Notes: generated from the letters alone by a model not told the origin. Counted from the stretch's first letter, positions 7,721-15,020 are shown. The stretch: 23,429 bases of DNA from an uncultured Gammaproteobacteria bacterium (GCA_946887385.1 CAMPKU010000035.1:1-23429); one strand, 5' to 3'. Numbers and translations: made by a program.

Positions 7721-9433
7721 ATGATTCGCCCTATTCGCCTCGGCTTGGTCGCGGCGGGACTATGGCTCGTGGCGTGCGGCGCAGGCGCGCAAACCGCGCG
7801 CAGCTATAGCGCGGTTACCGACGCGCGCCTCGAGTCGCCCGAGGCCCGCAACTGGCTCATGTATCTGCGCCAGTACGACTCCTGGAGCTACAGCCCGCTC
7901 GAACGCATCAACACGCGCAACGTGGCGGATCTCGTGCCCGTGTGGACGATGTCGACGGGCACGGCCGAAGGCCATCAAGCGCCGCCGATCGTGAACGACG
8001 GCGTGATGTTCATCACCACGCCGTTCAATCAAGTGATCGCCATCGACGCCAAGACGGGCGATCTGCTCTGGCGGTATCGCCATCCGATGCCGCCCGACAT
8101 TCGCATGGGGCATCCCACCAATCGCGGCGTCGCGCTGTACGGCGACAAGGTGTACACGGCCACGTCCGACGCGCGCGTCGTCGCGCTCGACGCGCGAACG
8201 GGCAGAGTCGTCTGGACCAAGGCCGTCGAGAACTACAACAACGGCTACTACATGACGCTCGCGCCGCTGGCCGCGCGCGGCCGCATCATGGTCGGCGTGT
8301 CGGGCGGCGAGCGCGGGATTCGCGGCTTCGTGGTTGCGCTAGACGCGGAGAGCGGCGAGCAAGTCTGGAAAACCTTCACGGTGCCGGCGCCCGGCGAGCC
8401 CGGCAACGACACGTGGCCCGGCGATTCGTGGCGCACGGGCGGCGCGCCCGTGTGGCTCACGGGCAGCTTCGATCCGAAGCTCGGGCTCACGTACTGGGGC
8501 ACCGGCAACCCGGGCCCCTGGACGGGTGACGCGCGGCCCGGCGACAACCTCTACACGAACTCCGTGATCGCGCTCGACGTCGAGACGGGCGCGCTGAAGG
8601 CTTATCACCAGTATCACTGGAACGACTCGTGGGACTGGGACGAGGTCGCGGCGCCGTTGCTCATCGACCTGCCGCGCAACGGGCGGACGGTGCCGGGCCT
8701 CGTGCACGTAGGTCGCAACGGTTATCTCTGGATGCTCGAGCGCGGCGCGGACGGCATCTCGTTCATCGCCGCGAAGCCGTACGTGCAGCAGAACGTGTTC
8801 ACGGGGCTAGATCCCGTCACGGGCCGGCCCGAGTACGACATGGCGCGCAAGCCCGGTATCGACAAGCCGGCCACGTTCTGCCCATCGATATGGGGAGGCA
8901 AGGATTGGCCGCCGGCCGCGTACAACCCGGGCACGGGCTACCTGTACATCCCAGCCAACGACAATCTCTGCCAGCACATGGTCGGCGAAGACGTCGAGTA
9001 CCGCCCCGGCCAGCAGTTCACGGGCGCGCAGACGCTGGATTTCTTCGTTGCCGAAGGCGCCGACCACGTCGGCGAGCTACAGGCCTGGAATCTCTCCACC
9101 GGCGAGCGCGTCTGGACGCAGGAGTTCGCGTCGCCGAACTGGGGCCCCGTGATGACGACGGCCGGCGGCCTCGTGTTCAGCGGCGGCACGCACGACCGTT
9201 ACTTTCGCGCGTTCGACGCCGCGACGGGACGGATCTTGTGGCAGCACCGCACGAACTCCGGCATCACGGGCGTGCCGACGTCGTTCGAGATCGACGGCGT
9301 GCAGTACATCGCCGTGCAATCGGGCTGGGGCGTGGACGCGCAGGGAATGACGGCGCGCATCGACCGCGCCCGCGGCACGGAGACGATCGTGCCGCAGGGC
9401 GGCGTGGTGTGGGTGTTCGCGCTAAAGCGCTAG
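7721..9433 (+). CDS. PQQ-dependent alcohol-dehydrogenase-like quinoprotein (Rieske partner)
   Basis: A 570-aa secreted quinoprotein (signal peptide about residues 1-23, cut after GAGA). Tryptophan-rich propeller repeats of the type AxDAxTGxxxW recur at about 108-118, 156-166, 207-217, 285-292, 456-466 and 498-508. Likely metal and catalytic residues of the alcohol-dehydrogenase type are E197 (SGGE), N263 (GTGN) and D305 in WDWD; a second Asp, D307, sits two positions later, as in lanthanide-dependent members. The vicinal Cys-Cys normally found before a VNRG-like motif is absent (GHPTNRG, 130-136). There is no heme motif, so electrons must leave through a partner, probably the Rieske protein encoded just upstream. 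AAGGGGAG before 7721 is a good ribosome site. The substrate is unknown; an alcohol or aldehyde is most likely. Confidence 0.93.
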   Translation: MIRPIRLGLVAAGLWLVACGAGAQTARSYSAVTDARLESPEARNWLMYLRQYDSWSYSPLERINTRNVADLVPVWTMSTGTAEGHQAPPIVNDGVMFITTPFNQVIAIDAKTGDLLWRYRHPMPPDIRMGHPTNRGVALYGDKVYTATSDARVVALDARTGRVVWTKAVENYNNGYYMTLAPLAARGRIMVGVSGGERGIRGFVVALDAESGEQVWKTFTVPAPGEPGNDTWPGDSWRTGGAPVWLTGSFDPKLGLTYWGTGNPGPWTGDARPGDNLYTNSVIALDVETGALKAYHQYHWNDSWDWDEVAAPLLIDLPRNGRTVPGLVHVGRNGYLWMLERGADGISFIAAKPYVQQNVFTGLDPVTGRPEYDMARKPGIDKPATFCPSIWGGKDWPPAAYNPGTGYLYIPANDNLCQHMVGEDVEYRPGQQFTGAQTLDFFVAEGADHVGELQAWNLSTGERVWTQEFASPNWGPVMTTAGGLVFSGGTHDRYFRAFDAATGRILWQHRTNSGITGVPTSFEIDGVQYIAVQSGWGVDAQGMTARIDRARGTETIVPQGGVVWVFALKR

Positions 9434-9458
9434 GGTCGCTGCTCAAAGACACGCAGCA

Positions 9459-10091
9459 TCAATACGGGAACGGAGGCAGCGCCGGCGCAGCACCGGCCGG
9501 CAGCGGCGTACGCGCCGTGTTCAACAGCATCGAGATCGTCGTGTAGTAGCCGATCAGGCTCACGGTTTCGACGACGCCCTGCTCGCCGAACCGCTCCACG
9601 GCCCGCTCGTATGTAACGTCGCTGACGCTGTGGTTGCGCTGCAACTCCATGAAGAAGTCGTAGAGGATTTCCTCTTCCTCGACCATGCCCTCGGGACGGC
9701 GGCCTTCCGCGATCGCGAGCGCCATCGTGGGCGAGAACCCCTCGTCGATCGCGAGCGGATAGTGCGCATTCCATTCGTAGCTCTGGCCCCATTGCCGCGC
9801 CGTCATGAGGATCACGAACTCGCGCAACCACCCGGGCAGCACACTCTCGAAGCGCAAGTAGTCGCTGAGGCCGCGCGTGCGGGTCATGAGCTCAGGGCTG
9901 CGCAGAAGCACGATCCAGGGTCCCGTCGGCTCACCGCGCGCAGCGACGAAATCCGCGAGCGCCGTCGCTTGCTGCTCGTTCAGCCCGTCTGCCGGCAGCG
10001 GCGGCATCCGCTCTTGCGCGCCGGCCGCGCATGCTGCGCAGGCCAGCAGGCTCGCAATGAAGACGCTCGTGATCCGTCGTCGGCTAAGCAT
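9459..10091 (-). CDS. Exported carboxymuconolactone-decarboxylase-like (CMD/AhpD fold) protein
   Basis: A 210-aa all-helical CMD-family-like protein with a Sec signal (residues 1-25). The recognisable core is the segment running from VILMTARQWGQSYEWNAH to LAIDEGFSP (93-121), with E106, W107 and H110 in the usual ExxxH arrangement, and a later helix TVSLIGYYTTISMLLN (176-191). It lacks the CxxC of AhpD peroxidase partners, so a thiol-based redox role is unlikely. Most CMD proteins are cytoplasmic, so the signal peptide is notable. It is the last gene of the five-gene minus-strand unit, 47 bases after the cytochrome gene, with GGAGG before its ATG. A role in handling a product of the upstream phenol oxidase is a reasonable guess. 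It converges with the PQQ dehydrogenase gene 25 bases away. Confidence 0.82.
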   Translation of the reverse strand: MLSRRRITSVFIASLLACAACAAGAQERMPPLPADGLNEQQATALADFVAARGEPTGPWIVLLRSPELMTRTRGLSDYLRFESVLPGWLREFVILMTARQWGQSYEWNAHYPLAIDEGFSPTMALAIAEGRRPEGMVEEEEILYDFFMELQRNHSVSDVTYERAVERFGEQGVVETVSLIGYYTTISMLLNTARTPLPAGAAPALPPFPY

Positions 10092-10138
10092 GGGGTTCCT
10101 CCGCGCTCTAGCGACCGTCAAGCTCGTCGAATTCGGTG

Positions 10139-10540
10139 TTAACGCTGCGTGAGATACGCCGCGAGCGCGTCCAAGTCGGCGTCGCTGACCTCGGTCTTGC
10201 GAAACGGCGCCATTGTCGCGACGCCGTTGCGCACGAAGGTCTTCACCAGCTCGGGCGTGAGGTCGCGCCTGTCCTCGAGCGCCGCCGGCACACTGCCCTG
10301 ATACTTGAATTGCAGCGACACGGTGCCCGGCGCGTTTTGCGTGCCGCGCGCATGACACGCGCTGCACCAGTTGTTGAACACGGCGGCGCCGCGCTCGACC
10401 GCCGAGCCGCGATCCTCGACGGCTGCCGTCGTGCGGCTCCAAGCGGGAATCGGCGACGGCGCTTGCTGTGCAAGCGCCGCGCCGCATGCACCGGCACACA
10501 CCGCGACGAACGTCGCAATCGTCAGCAGCCGCGCGCTCAT
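10139..10540 (-). CDS. Monoheme cytochrome c, probable electron-accepting subunit of the FAD oxidase
   Basis: A 133-aa c-type cytochrome with a Sec signal (about 1-25), one heme site CSACH (C59, C62, H63) and M110 (ATMAPF) as probable sixth ligand. The C-terminal helix SDADLDALAAYLTQR is typical of class I cytochromes. Its ATG overlaps the stop codon of the flavoprotein gene by 4 bases (ATGA), so translation is probably coupled and the two proteins made together. This matches 4-cresol dehydrogenase (PchF/PchC) and eugenol hydroxylase, where a small cytochrome c takes electrons from a VAO-type flavoprotein. It would sit in the periplasm and pass electrons on to oxidases. Confidence 0.92.
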   Translation of the reverse strand: MSARLLTIATFVAVCAGACGAALAQQAPSPIPAWSRTTAAVEDRGSAVERGAAVFNNWCSACHARGTQNAPGTVSLQFKYQGSVPAALEDRRDLTPELVKTFVRNGVATMAPFRKTEVSDADLDALAAYLTQR

Positions 10541-12135
10541 GCGCGTGTTCCCCGTAGCCGCCGCGGCCAGATGTCATACCGGCCCGGCGCCACGATGCCG
10601 TTCGGGTCGATGGCGTCCTTCAAGGTCTCGTGCAAGCGGTGCAGCGCGCCGCCGCCGAAGCCGAACATCTCCATGCCGAGCTGCTGAAATACCGGATGAA
10701 TGCGGTAGATCGGCCAACCGCGCTCGGCGCAGCCGCGCACGAGTGTGGCGAACAGCTGGCGCGTGCGCGCGTTATCGGCGGCATTGCGGAACGTGGGCAC
10801 GGCGTGAAAGCAGATCATCGTGCGCGGATGGAACATCATGCCGCCGACGAACGACGGCGCGAACCCCTGGTCCACGTACACCTTGCTCGTGTAATCCGTG
10901 AGCGCGATGAGATCTTCGCCGTGCGGCGCAATCATCGGCGAGAAGTCCATGTGCCCTTCATTGGGTTGCGCATTGGGCGCATTGCGCGAGCCGAACAGGT
11001 TCAGTGACGGGATGCCGTAACGCGCTTTGTCGGCGACGGCTTCGACTTGCTCGTCGGTCAACGGGAACGTATGCGACGCCACCTCGCGGAACTGAACGCC
11101 GGCGATGCCGCCGAGGCGGTCCTTCGTATGCTGCCACTGCGCGGCGATGACGGCCCGCGGCCCGTAATAGACGAACTGCGCGGACCAAAACGGCGCCCCT
11201 CCACGGCTCGCCGCGAACCGGTCCCACTGCTCGTCCGACGCGCCGCCCGAGCCGCGCAGCCGCACGAGCTCGGGATCGTTGCCGGCCATGACCGGGCTCA
11301 CCACGTTCACCTGCGACGGGATCGTGTGCGCGCACATCAAGCTGTGCAGCGTATCGACGAGCGGCACCACGTCGCGGCGCTTCGGCACCGTCACATTCAC
11401 TTGCAGCGCCGCTTCGGGCTCCTCCATGAGCCAAAAACCCATCTTCGTGACTAGCCCGAAGTTCGACTGCGAAAAGAGGCCGTCCACCCAGGGCCCCAAC
11501 CCGTACTTGAAGAGCTGCCAGGTCTTCGCTTGGCCGTTCGCGCCCATGCCGGTACGCACCACCTCGCCCGTCGGCAGCACCACCTCCATGCCGCAATGCG
11601 CGTCGAAGTGGTCGCGGAACTCGCTGTCGGTGTAGCCGCCGCCGCGGTCGAGCGCGTTGCCCACGAGACCGCCCCAGCCGGGATCGGCGGTGTCGATCCA
11701 GAGCCGGATGTTGCTCGTGCGCAGGTGCCGATAGAGATCGAAGTAGCTGACGCCGGGCTCGACGAGGCACGTCTTATCGCGCTCGCTGACGTCGAGAATG
11801 CGGTTCATGCGTTTCAGATCGACAACGACGCTGCCCGAGTAGGTGGGCGCCGAGCCGCCGTAGGTGAGATTGCGGCCCGTCGAAATCGGATAGAGCGGCA
11901 GGCCGAACTCGTTCGCGACCTTCACGACGCCCTGGACCTCCTCGACGGAATTCGGCGCCACGGCGGCCGAGGCCATGCGCTCCTCGCTCTCGCCCCAGAG
12001 CGGGGAGTACCCGTCGCGGTACAGCAGCACGTCCTCGTCGCTCGCGAACAGCCACTCGCGGCCGACAACCTCTTCGAGCCGGCGCAGTGCCGTTTGAAAA
12101 TCGCGTTCGCTGACGCCGGGCGGTGGGCTAGGCAT
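10537..12135 (-). CDS. VAO/4-cresol-dehydrogenase-type FAD-linked oxidoreductase
   Basis: A 532-aa flavoprotein of the vanillyl-alcohol oxidase family. The FAD-binding part shows PISTGRNLTYGG (83-94), VVVDLKRMNRIL (103-114), VEPGVSYFDLY (125-135) and DRGGGYT (163-169); then CGMEVVLPTGEVVRTGMG (181-198), FSQSNFGLVTKMGFWLM (221-237) and the C-terminal DPNGIVAPGRYDIWP (510-524). Y477-R478 match the phenolate-binding Tyr-Arg of the family. By memory alignment, H395 (GHMDFSP) falls at the His that anchors FAD in VAO, while the Tyr anchor of PchF is replaced by Arg (R384, FGSRN). It has no signal peptide although its cytochrome partner is exported. It should oxidise the benzylic carbon of a 4-substituted phenol such as cresol, a vanillyl alcohol or an alkylphenol. 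The ATG at 12135 overlaps the upstream gene by 8 bases. Confidence 0.92.
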   Translation of the reverse strand: MPSPPPGVSERDFQTALRRLEEVVGREWLFASDEDVLLYRDGYSPLWGESEERMASAAVAPNSVEEVQGVVKVANEFGLPLYPISTGRNLTYGGSAPTYSGSVVVDLKRMNRILDVSERDKTCLVEPGVSYFDLYRHLRTSNIRLWIDTADPGWGGLVGNALDRGGGYTDSEFRDHFDAHCGMEVVLPTGEVVRTGMGANGQAKTWQLFKYGLGPWVDGLFSQSNFGLVTKMGFWLMEEPEAALQVNVTVPKRRDVVPLVDTLHSLMCAHTIPSQVNVVSPVMAGNDPELVRLRGSGGASDEQWDRFAASRGGAPFWSAQFVYYGPRAVIAAQWQHTKDRLGGIAGVQFREVASHTFPLTDEQVEAVADKARYGIPSLNLFGSRNAPNAQPNEGHMDFSPMIAPHGEDLIALTDYTSKVYVDQGFAPSFVGGMMFHPRTMICFHAVPTFRNAADNARTRQLFATLVRGCAERGWPIYRIHPVFQQLGMEMFGFGGGALHRLHETLKDAIDPNGIVAPGRYDIWPRRLRGTRA

Positions 12136-12565
12136 GCTCTCGACTCCGTGGTGACAGCGGCGCAAGCGGCGCGCGCCGCGGGGGCCTCGACGACAAAATC
12201 CACGCAACGCCGTCACCTGTCTCGCGGCGCCGGACCACCTGCGCTCCGTAGTCGCGCGCGAGCAGCTCGAGGCAAAACAGCGTGGCGGCGCTCGTATAGC
12301 CCTCGATCGCGGTGGGCCCGGCTCGCAAGCGCGGCTGAAGCTCGCGCATCCATATGCCGGCGGCATCGCCCGAGAACTCGAGCGAAACGAGGCCGTGCAC
12401 TCGTGCCTTCGCGGCGAACGAGGCGCTTCCCGCGAGCAGCCCATCGACGAGCGCGGCCTCTAGAGCGGGTCGACCGGCCGTTGCTGCACCCGTCGCACGC
12501 GAGCCGCCGGCAATGGCGGCCGCAAACGCAACGCCGTACTTGATGAGAACGCGGCGATCGACCAT
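12128..12565 (-). CDS. Small Tat-signal protein of unknown function in the phenol-oxidase operon
   Basis: I do not recognise this 145-aa protein. The N-terminus has a Tat-type signal (DRRVLIKYG, residues 3-11, followed by an Ala/Gly-rich stretch to about 30). The mature part is short, with a central hydrophobic helix-like segment GYTSAATLFCLELLARDYG (89-107) and an Arg/Pro-rich tail. Its last 8 bases overlap the start of the flavoprotein gene, and it begins 8 bases after the DUF4159 gene stops, with AGGGGAAG upstream, so it is a true operon member. As the flavoprotein has no signal of its own, this protein could be an export carrier, assembly factor or extra subunit. The 4-cresol dehydrogenase operon of Pseudomonas also carries a small gene of unknown function, as I recall, but I cannot show similarity. 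Confidence 0.78.
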   Translation of the reverse strand: MVDRRVLIKYGVAFAAAIAGGSRATGAATAGRPALEAALVDGLLAGSASFAAKARVHGLVSLEFSGDAAGIWMRELQPRLRAGPTAIEGYTSAATLFCLELLARDYGAQVVRRRETGDGVAWILSSRPPRRAPLAPLSPRSREHA

Positions 12566-12573
12566 CGCTTCCC

Positions 12574-13395
12574 CTAGTGCGAGAGCGCGTACACCGCGAA
12601 GTTTACGCCCAAGCTGATCGCGAGATTCGCGGGCTCCTGCGGGTAGTCGTACTCATCGGCGCGCTGCCAGCCGTCGGCGATGTCGTTGTTGAAGGCGATC
12701 ATCACCATCACGCGGTCGTCGTCGTCGACGATGGCGCGCCAGCGCGCGACGGCGCCGTCGTTGCGATAGCCGCGCGGCAGGTGCTGCCAGGTAGGGATTT
12801 GCGGCCGGTCCGTCAGGTCGTACACGGCGTGGAAAATCGGATGCGTATCGGGCAAGTTCACGATCGGCCGGTCCGGGAACACGCGGCGGATGCCCTGCAC
12901 GAAGCCTTCCCATTCCACGGTGCCGTAGAAGCTGTCGCAGAGCAGGAAGCCGCCGCGCAAAAGATACTCGCGCAGCTTCGCGGCTTGCTCGTCCGTGAGG
13001 TCCCACGCACCCACGAGCCCCGAGATCAGGAACGGCCAGTAAAAAGCGTCGATGTCGTCGTCGAGATTCACGGGTTGCTCGACGAGGCGCACGTCGATGG
13101 TCGTCAGCCGCTCGAGCAAGCGCGCGAACGTGCGGTCGCCCTCGGGGTAGTCCACGGTCCATGCCGTGCCGCCGGCGCGCCAATCGCCGGGCCCCGCGCC
13201 GAGCATGTAGCCCCGGCGGATCTGCGGGAACATGAGCCGGCCGACGACGAACTCGCCGGGATCTTGGTTCATGGGCGCATCGCGGCCGTACCAGCCGCGC
13301 TCGATGCTGGGATACTCGCGCCAGAGCTCCTGCGCGGGCGCCGAGGCGGTCCCGAGCAGCAAAGCACACGCGATGGCGAAGTGCGGCCGGCTCAT
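12574..13395 (-). CDS. Exported DUF4159 domain protein
   Basis: A 273-aa protein with a Sec signal (about 1-22) followed by a DUF4159-like domain. Seen are the N-terminal FVVGRLMFPQIRRG (49-62), DYPEGDRTFARLLERL (82-97), the segment AFYWPFLISGLVGAWDLT (117-134), the segment KLREYLLRGGFLLCDSFYG (140-158) and NLPDTHPIFHAVYDL (180-194). DUF4159 is related to the class I glutamine-amidotransferase-like fold; its function is not known, and I see no complete catalytic Cys-His-Glu set (C153 lies at the right kind of turn). It heads the five-gene minus-strand operon, 8 bases before the small Tat gene. No good ribosome site precedes the ATG at 13395; a TACAGT hexamer lies only 8 bases upstream, so the mRNA may be nearly leaderless. 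It diverges from the ModA-DUF1080 fusion 38 bases away. Confidence 0.88.
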   Translation of the reverse strand: MSRPHFAIACALLLGTASAPAQELWREYPSIERGWYGRDAPMNQDPGEFVVGRLMFPQIRRGYMLGAGPGDWRAGGTAWTVDYPEGDRTFARLLERLTTIDVRLVEQPVNLDDDIDAFYWPFLISGLVGAWDLTDEQAAKLREYLLRGGFLLCDSFYGTVEWEGFVQGIRRVFPDRPIVNLPDTHPIFHAVYDLTDRPQIPTWQHLPRGYRNDGAVARWRAIVDDDDRVMVMIAFNNDIADGWQRADEYDYPQEPANLAISLGVNFAVYALSH

Positions 13396-13433
13396 TCACC
13401 ATTACTGTAGCAGCGAAGCGCGGGGTCGGAACC

Positions 13434-14948
13434 ATGGCATTCGAGCAAGGGGTGGCGAAGCGGCGCGCGGCCAGCCTTGGCGCCGCGTGGCTGGCCGTGG
13501 CCCTGTGGCCCGCCACCGCCGGCGCAGACGACGTGGTGGTGATGACGTCGGGCGCCTTCACCGCACCCTTCGAGGTTGCGGCACCGTGGTTCGAGCGGCG
13601 CACGGGGCACCGCGTGACCGGCGTGTTCGGGGGCTCCGCGGGCGGCGCTGCCGATTCGATACCGGCGCGGCTCGCCCGCGGCGAGCGCGCCGACGTCGTC
13701 ATCGTCTCGGCGCAAGCCCTCGACGCGCTGATCGAGGCCGGCAAGATCGAGCCCGACTCGCGCGTCGACTTGGTCTCGTCCCGGATCGGCGTGGCCGTTC
13801 GCGCCGGCGCGCCAAAGCCCGACGTCTCGTCGGTGGAAGCCCTCGTGCGCGCTTTGCGCTCGGCCCGCTCCATCGCCTACTCGGCCAGCGTGAGCGGCAC
13901 GTACCTCACCGCCGAGCTCTTCCCGCGGCTCGGGCTCGCCGACGAGCTCGCGGCCAAGGGCCGCCGCGTCGACGGCGAGCGTGTGGCCGCCGTGCTCGCG
14001 CGCGGCGACGCCGACATCGGCTTTCAGCAGATCAGCGAGCTCGTGGGCTTCGACGGCATCGACTACGTGGGCCCGCTACCGGACGAAGTGCAACGCGTCA
14101 GCACGTTCGCGGCCGGCATCGCGGTGGGGAGCGAGAGCCCGGCGGCGGCGCGCAAGCTCGCCGCGTTCTTCGCCTCGCCGGCCGTCGGCCCGGTCGTCGA
14201 ACGCTTTGGGCTCAACCCGATCGGCGTGCAGGCAGGCGACTGGCGGCCGCTCTTCAACGGCCGCGATCTCGCGGGCTGGACCCCGAAGATTCGCGGCTAC
14301 GCGCCCGGTTACAACTTCGCCGATACGTTTCGCGTGCAGAACGGTGCATTGACGGTGTCGTACGACGGCTACGAGACGTTCGACGACCGCTTCGGCCACC
14401 TATTCTTCGTCGAGCCGTTCTCGCACTACCGGCTGCGAATCGAATACCGCTTCGTCGGTGTGCAAGCGCCCGACGCGCCGGCTTGGGCAGCCCGCAACAG
14501 CGGCGTCATGGTGCATTCGCAAGCAGCCGAGACAATGCTGCGCGAGCAGGACTTTCCGATCTCGATCGAGGTGCAATTCCTGGGAGGCCTCGGCGACGGC
14601 ACCGCGCGGCCGACGAGCAACGTGTGCTCGCCCGGCACGCGTCTCGTCTACGCGGGCGCACCCGACGACGCGCACTGCATTCGCTCGTCGGCCCCCACGA
14701 TCGACGGCGACACGTGGGTGACGGCCGAAGTGCTCGTGCAGGGCAACGAGCAGGTCGTGCACTACGTGAACGGCGTGCCCGTGATCGAATACGGCGGTCT
14801 CGCCTACGGCGGCGGCAACGTCAACGGCCACGACCCCGCCGAGAAGCCCGACGGCGAGGCGCTCGAGCGCGGCTACCTGTCGCTACAAAGCGAAAGCCAC
14901 CCGATTCAGTTCCGGCGCGTCGAGCTCCTCCGCCTCGAAGACCGCTGA
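13434..14948 (+). CDS. Fusion of a ModA-like periplasmic binding domain and a DUF1080 (3-keto-disaccharide hydrolase-like) domain
   Basis: A 504-aa secreted protein (signal about 1-31) with two domains in one frame. Residues 33-265 resemble extracellular molybdate-type binding proteins: VVVMTSGAF (34-42), GGSAGGAADSIPARLARGERADVVI (67-90), SGTYLTAELFPRLG (154-167) and DADIGFQQISEL (192-203). Residues 268-504 are a DUF1080 jelly-roll (concanavalin-like) domain: WRPLFNGRDLAGW (270-282), FRVQNGALTVSY (299-310), GHLFFVEPFSHYRLRIEYRF (321-340), NSGVMVH (355-361) and the C-terminal GYLSLQSESHPIQFRRVELL (480-499). DUF1080 proteins include periplasmic 3-keto-glycoside and 3-keto-disaccharide hydrolases. 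No ABC transporter genes adjoin it, so the binding domain is not serving a local importer. The start at 13434 has only a weak ribosome site. Confidence 0.9.
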   Translation: MAFEQGVAKRRAASLGAAWLAVALWPATAGADDVVVMTSGAFTAPFEVAAPWFERRTGHRVTGVFGGSAGGAADSIPARLARGERADVVIVSAQALDALIEAGKIEPDSRVDLVSSRIGVAVRAGAPKPDVSSVEALVRALRSARSIAYSASVSGTYLTAELFPRLGLADELAAKGRRVDGERVAAVLARGDADIGFQQISELVGFDGIDYVGPLPDEVQRVSTFAAGIAVGSESPAAARKLAAFFASPAVGPVVERFGLNPIGVQAGDWRPLFNGRDLAGWTPKIRGYAPGYNFADTFRVQNGALTVSYDGYETFDDRFGHLFFVEPFSHYRLRIEYRFVGVQAPDAPAWAARNSGVMVHSQAAETMLREQDFPISIEVQFLGGLGDGTARPTSNVCSPGTRLVYAGAPDDAHCIRSSAPTIDGDTWVTAEVLVQGNEQVVHYVNGVPVIEYGGLAYGGGNVNGHDPAEKPDGEALERGYLSLQSESHPIQFRRVELLRLEDR

Positions 14949-15020
14949 GCGACGTATCATGCACGCCATCGAAGCACGACGAAGCCCGCCGCAATGACGG
15001 CCACTGGAGCGACCCACGCC

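Noticed and set aside
7721..9433. Calling this enzyme a methanol dehydrogenase (XoxF or MxaF).
   Set aside because: It lacks the vicinal cysteines and has no XoxG/XoxJ-like neighbours; only the broader quinoprotein alcohol-dehydrogenase class is supported.
11530..12543. Long plus-strand frame opposite the flavoprotein and small Tat genes.
   Set aside because: Low-complexity Arg/Ala-rich product, no ribosome site, and the minus strand encodes recognisable proteins across it.
12577..13410. A 277-codon plus-strand frame covering the DUF4159 gene.
   Set aside because: Mirror of the real gene in the other strand; the DUF4159 reading has a signal peptide and domain motifs, this one has none.
14955..14960. 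TATCAT as a -10 box for the transglycosylase gene.
   Set aside because: No acceptable -35 hexamer at 16-18 bases upstream, so not called as a promoter.
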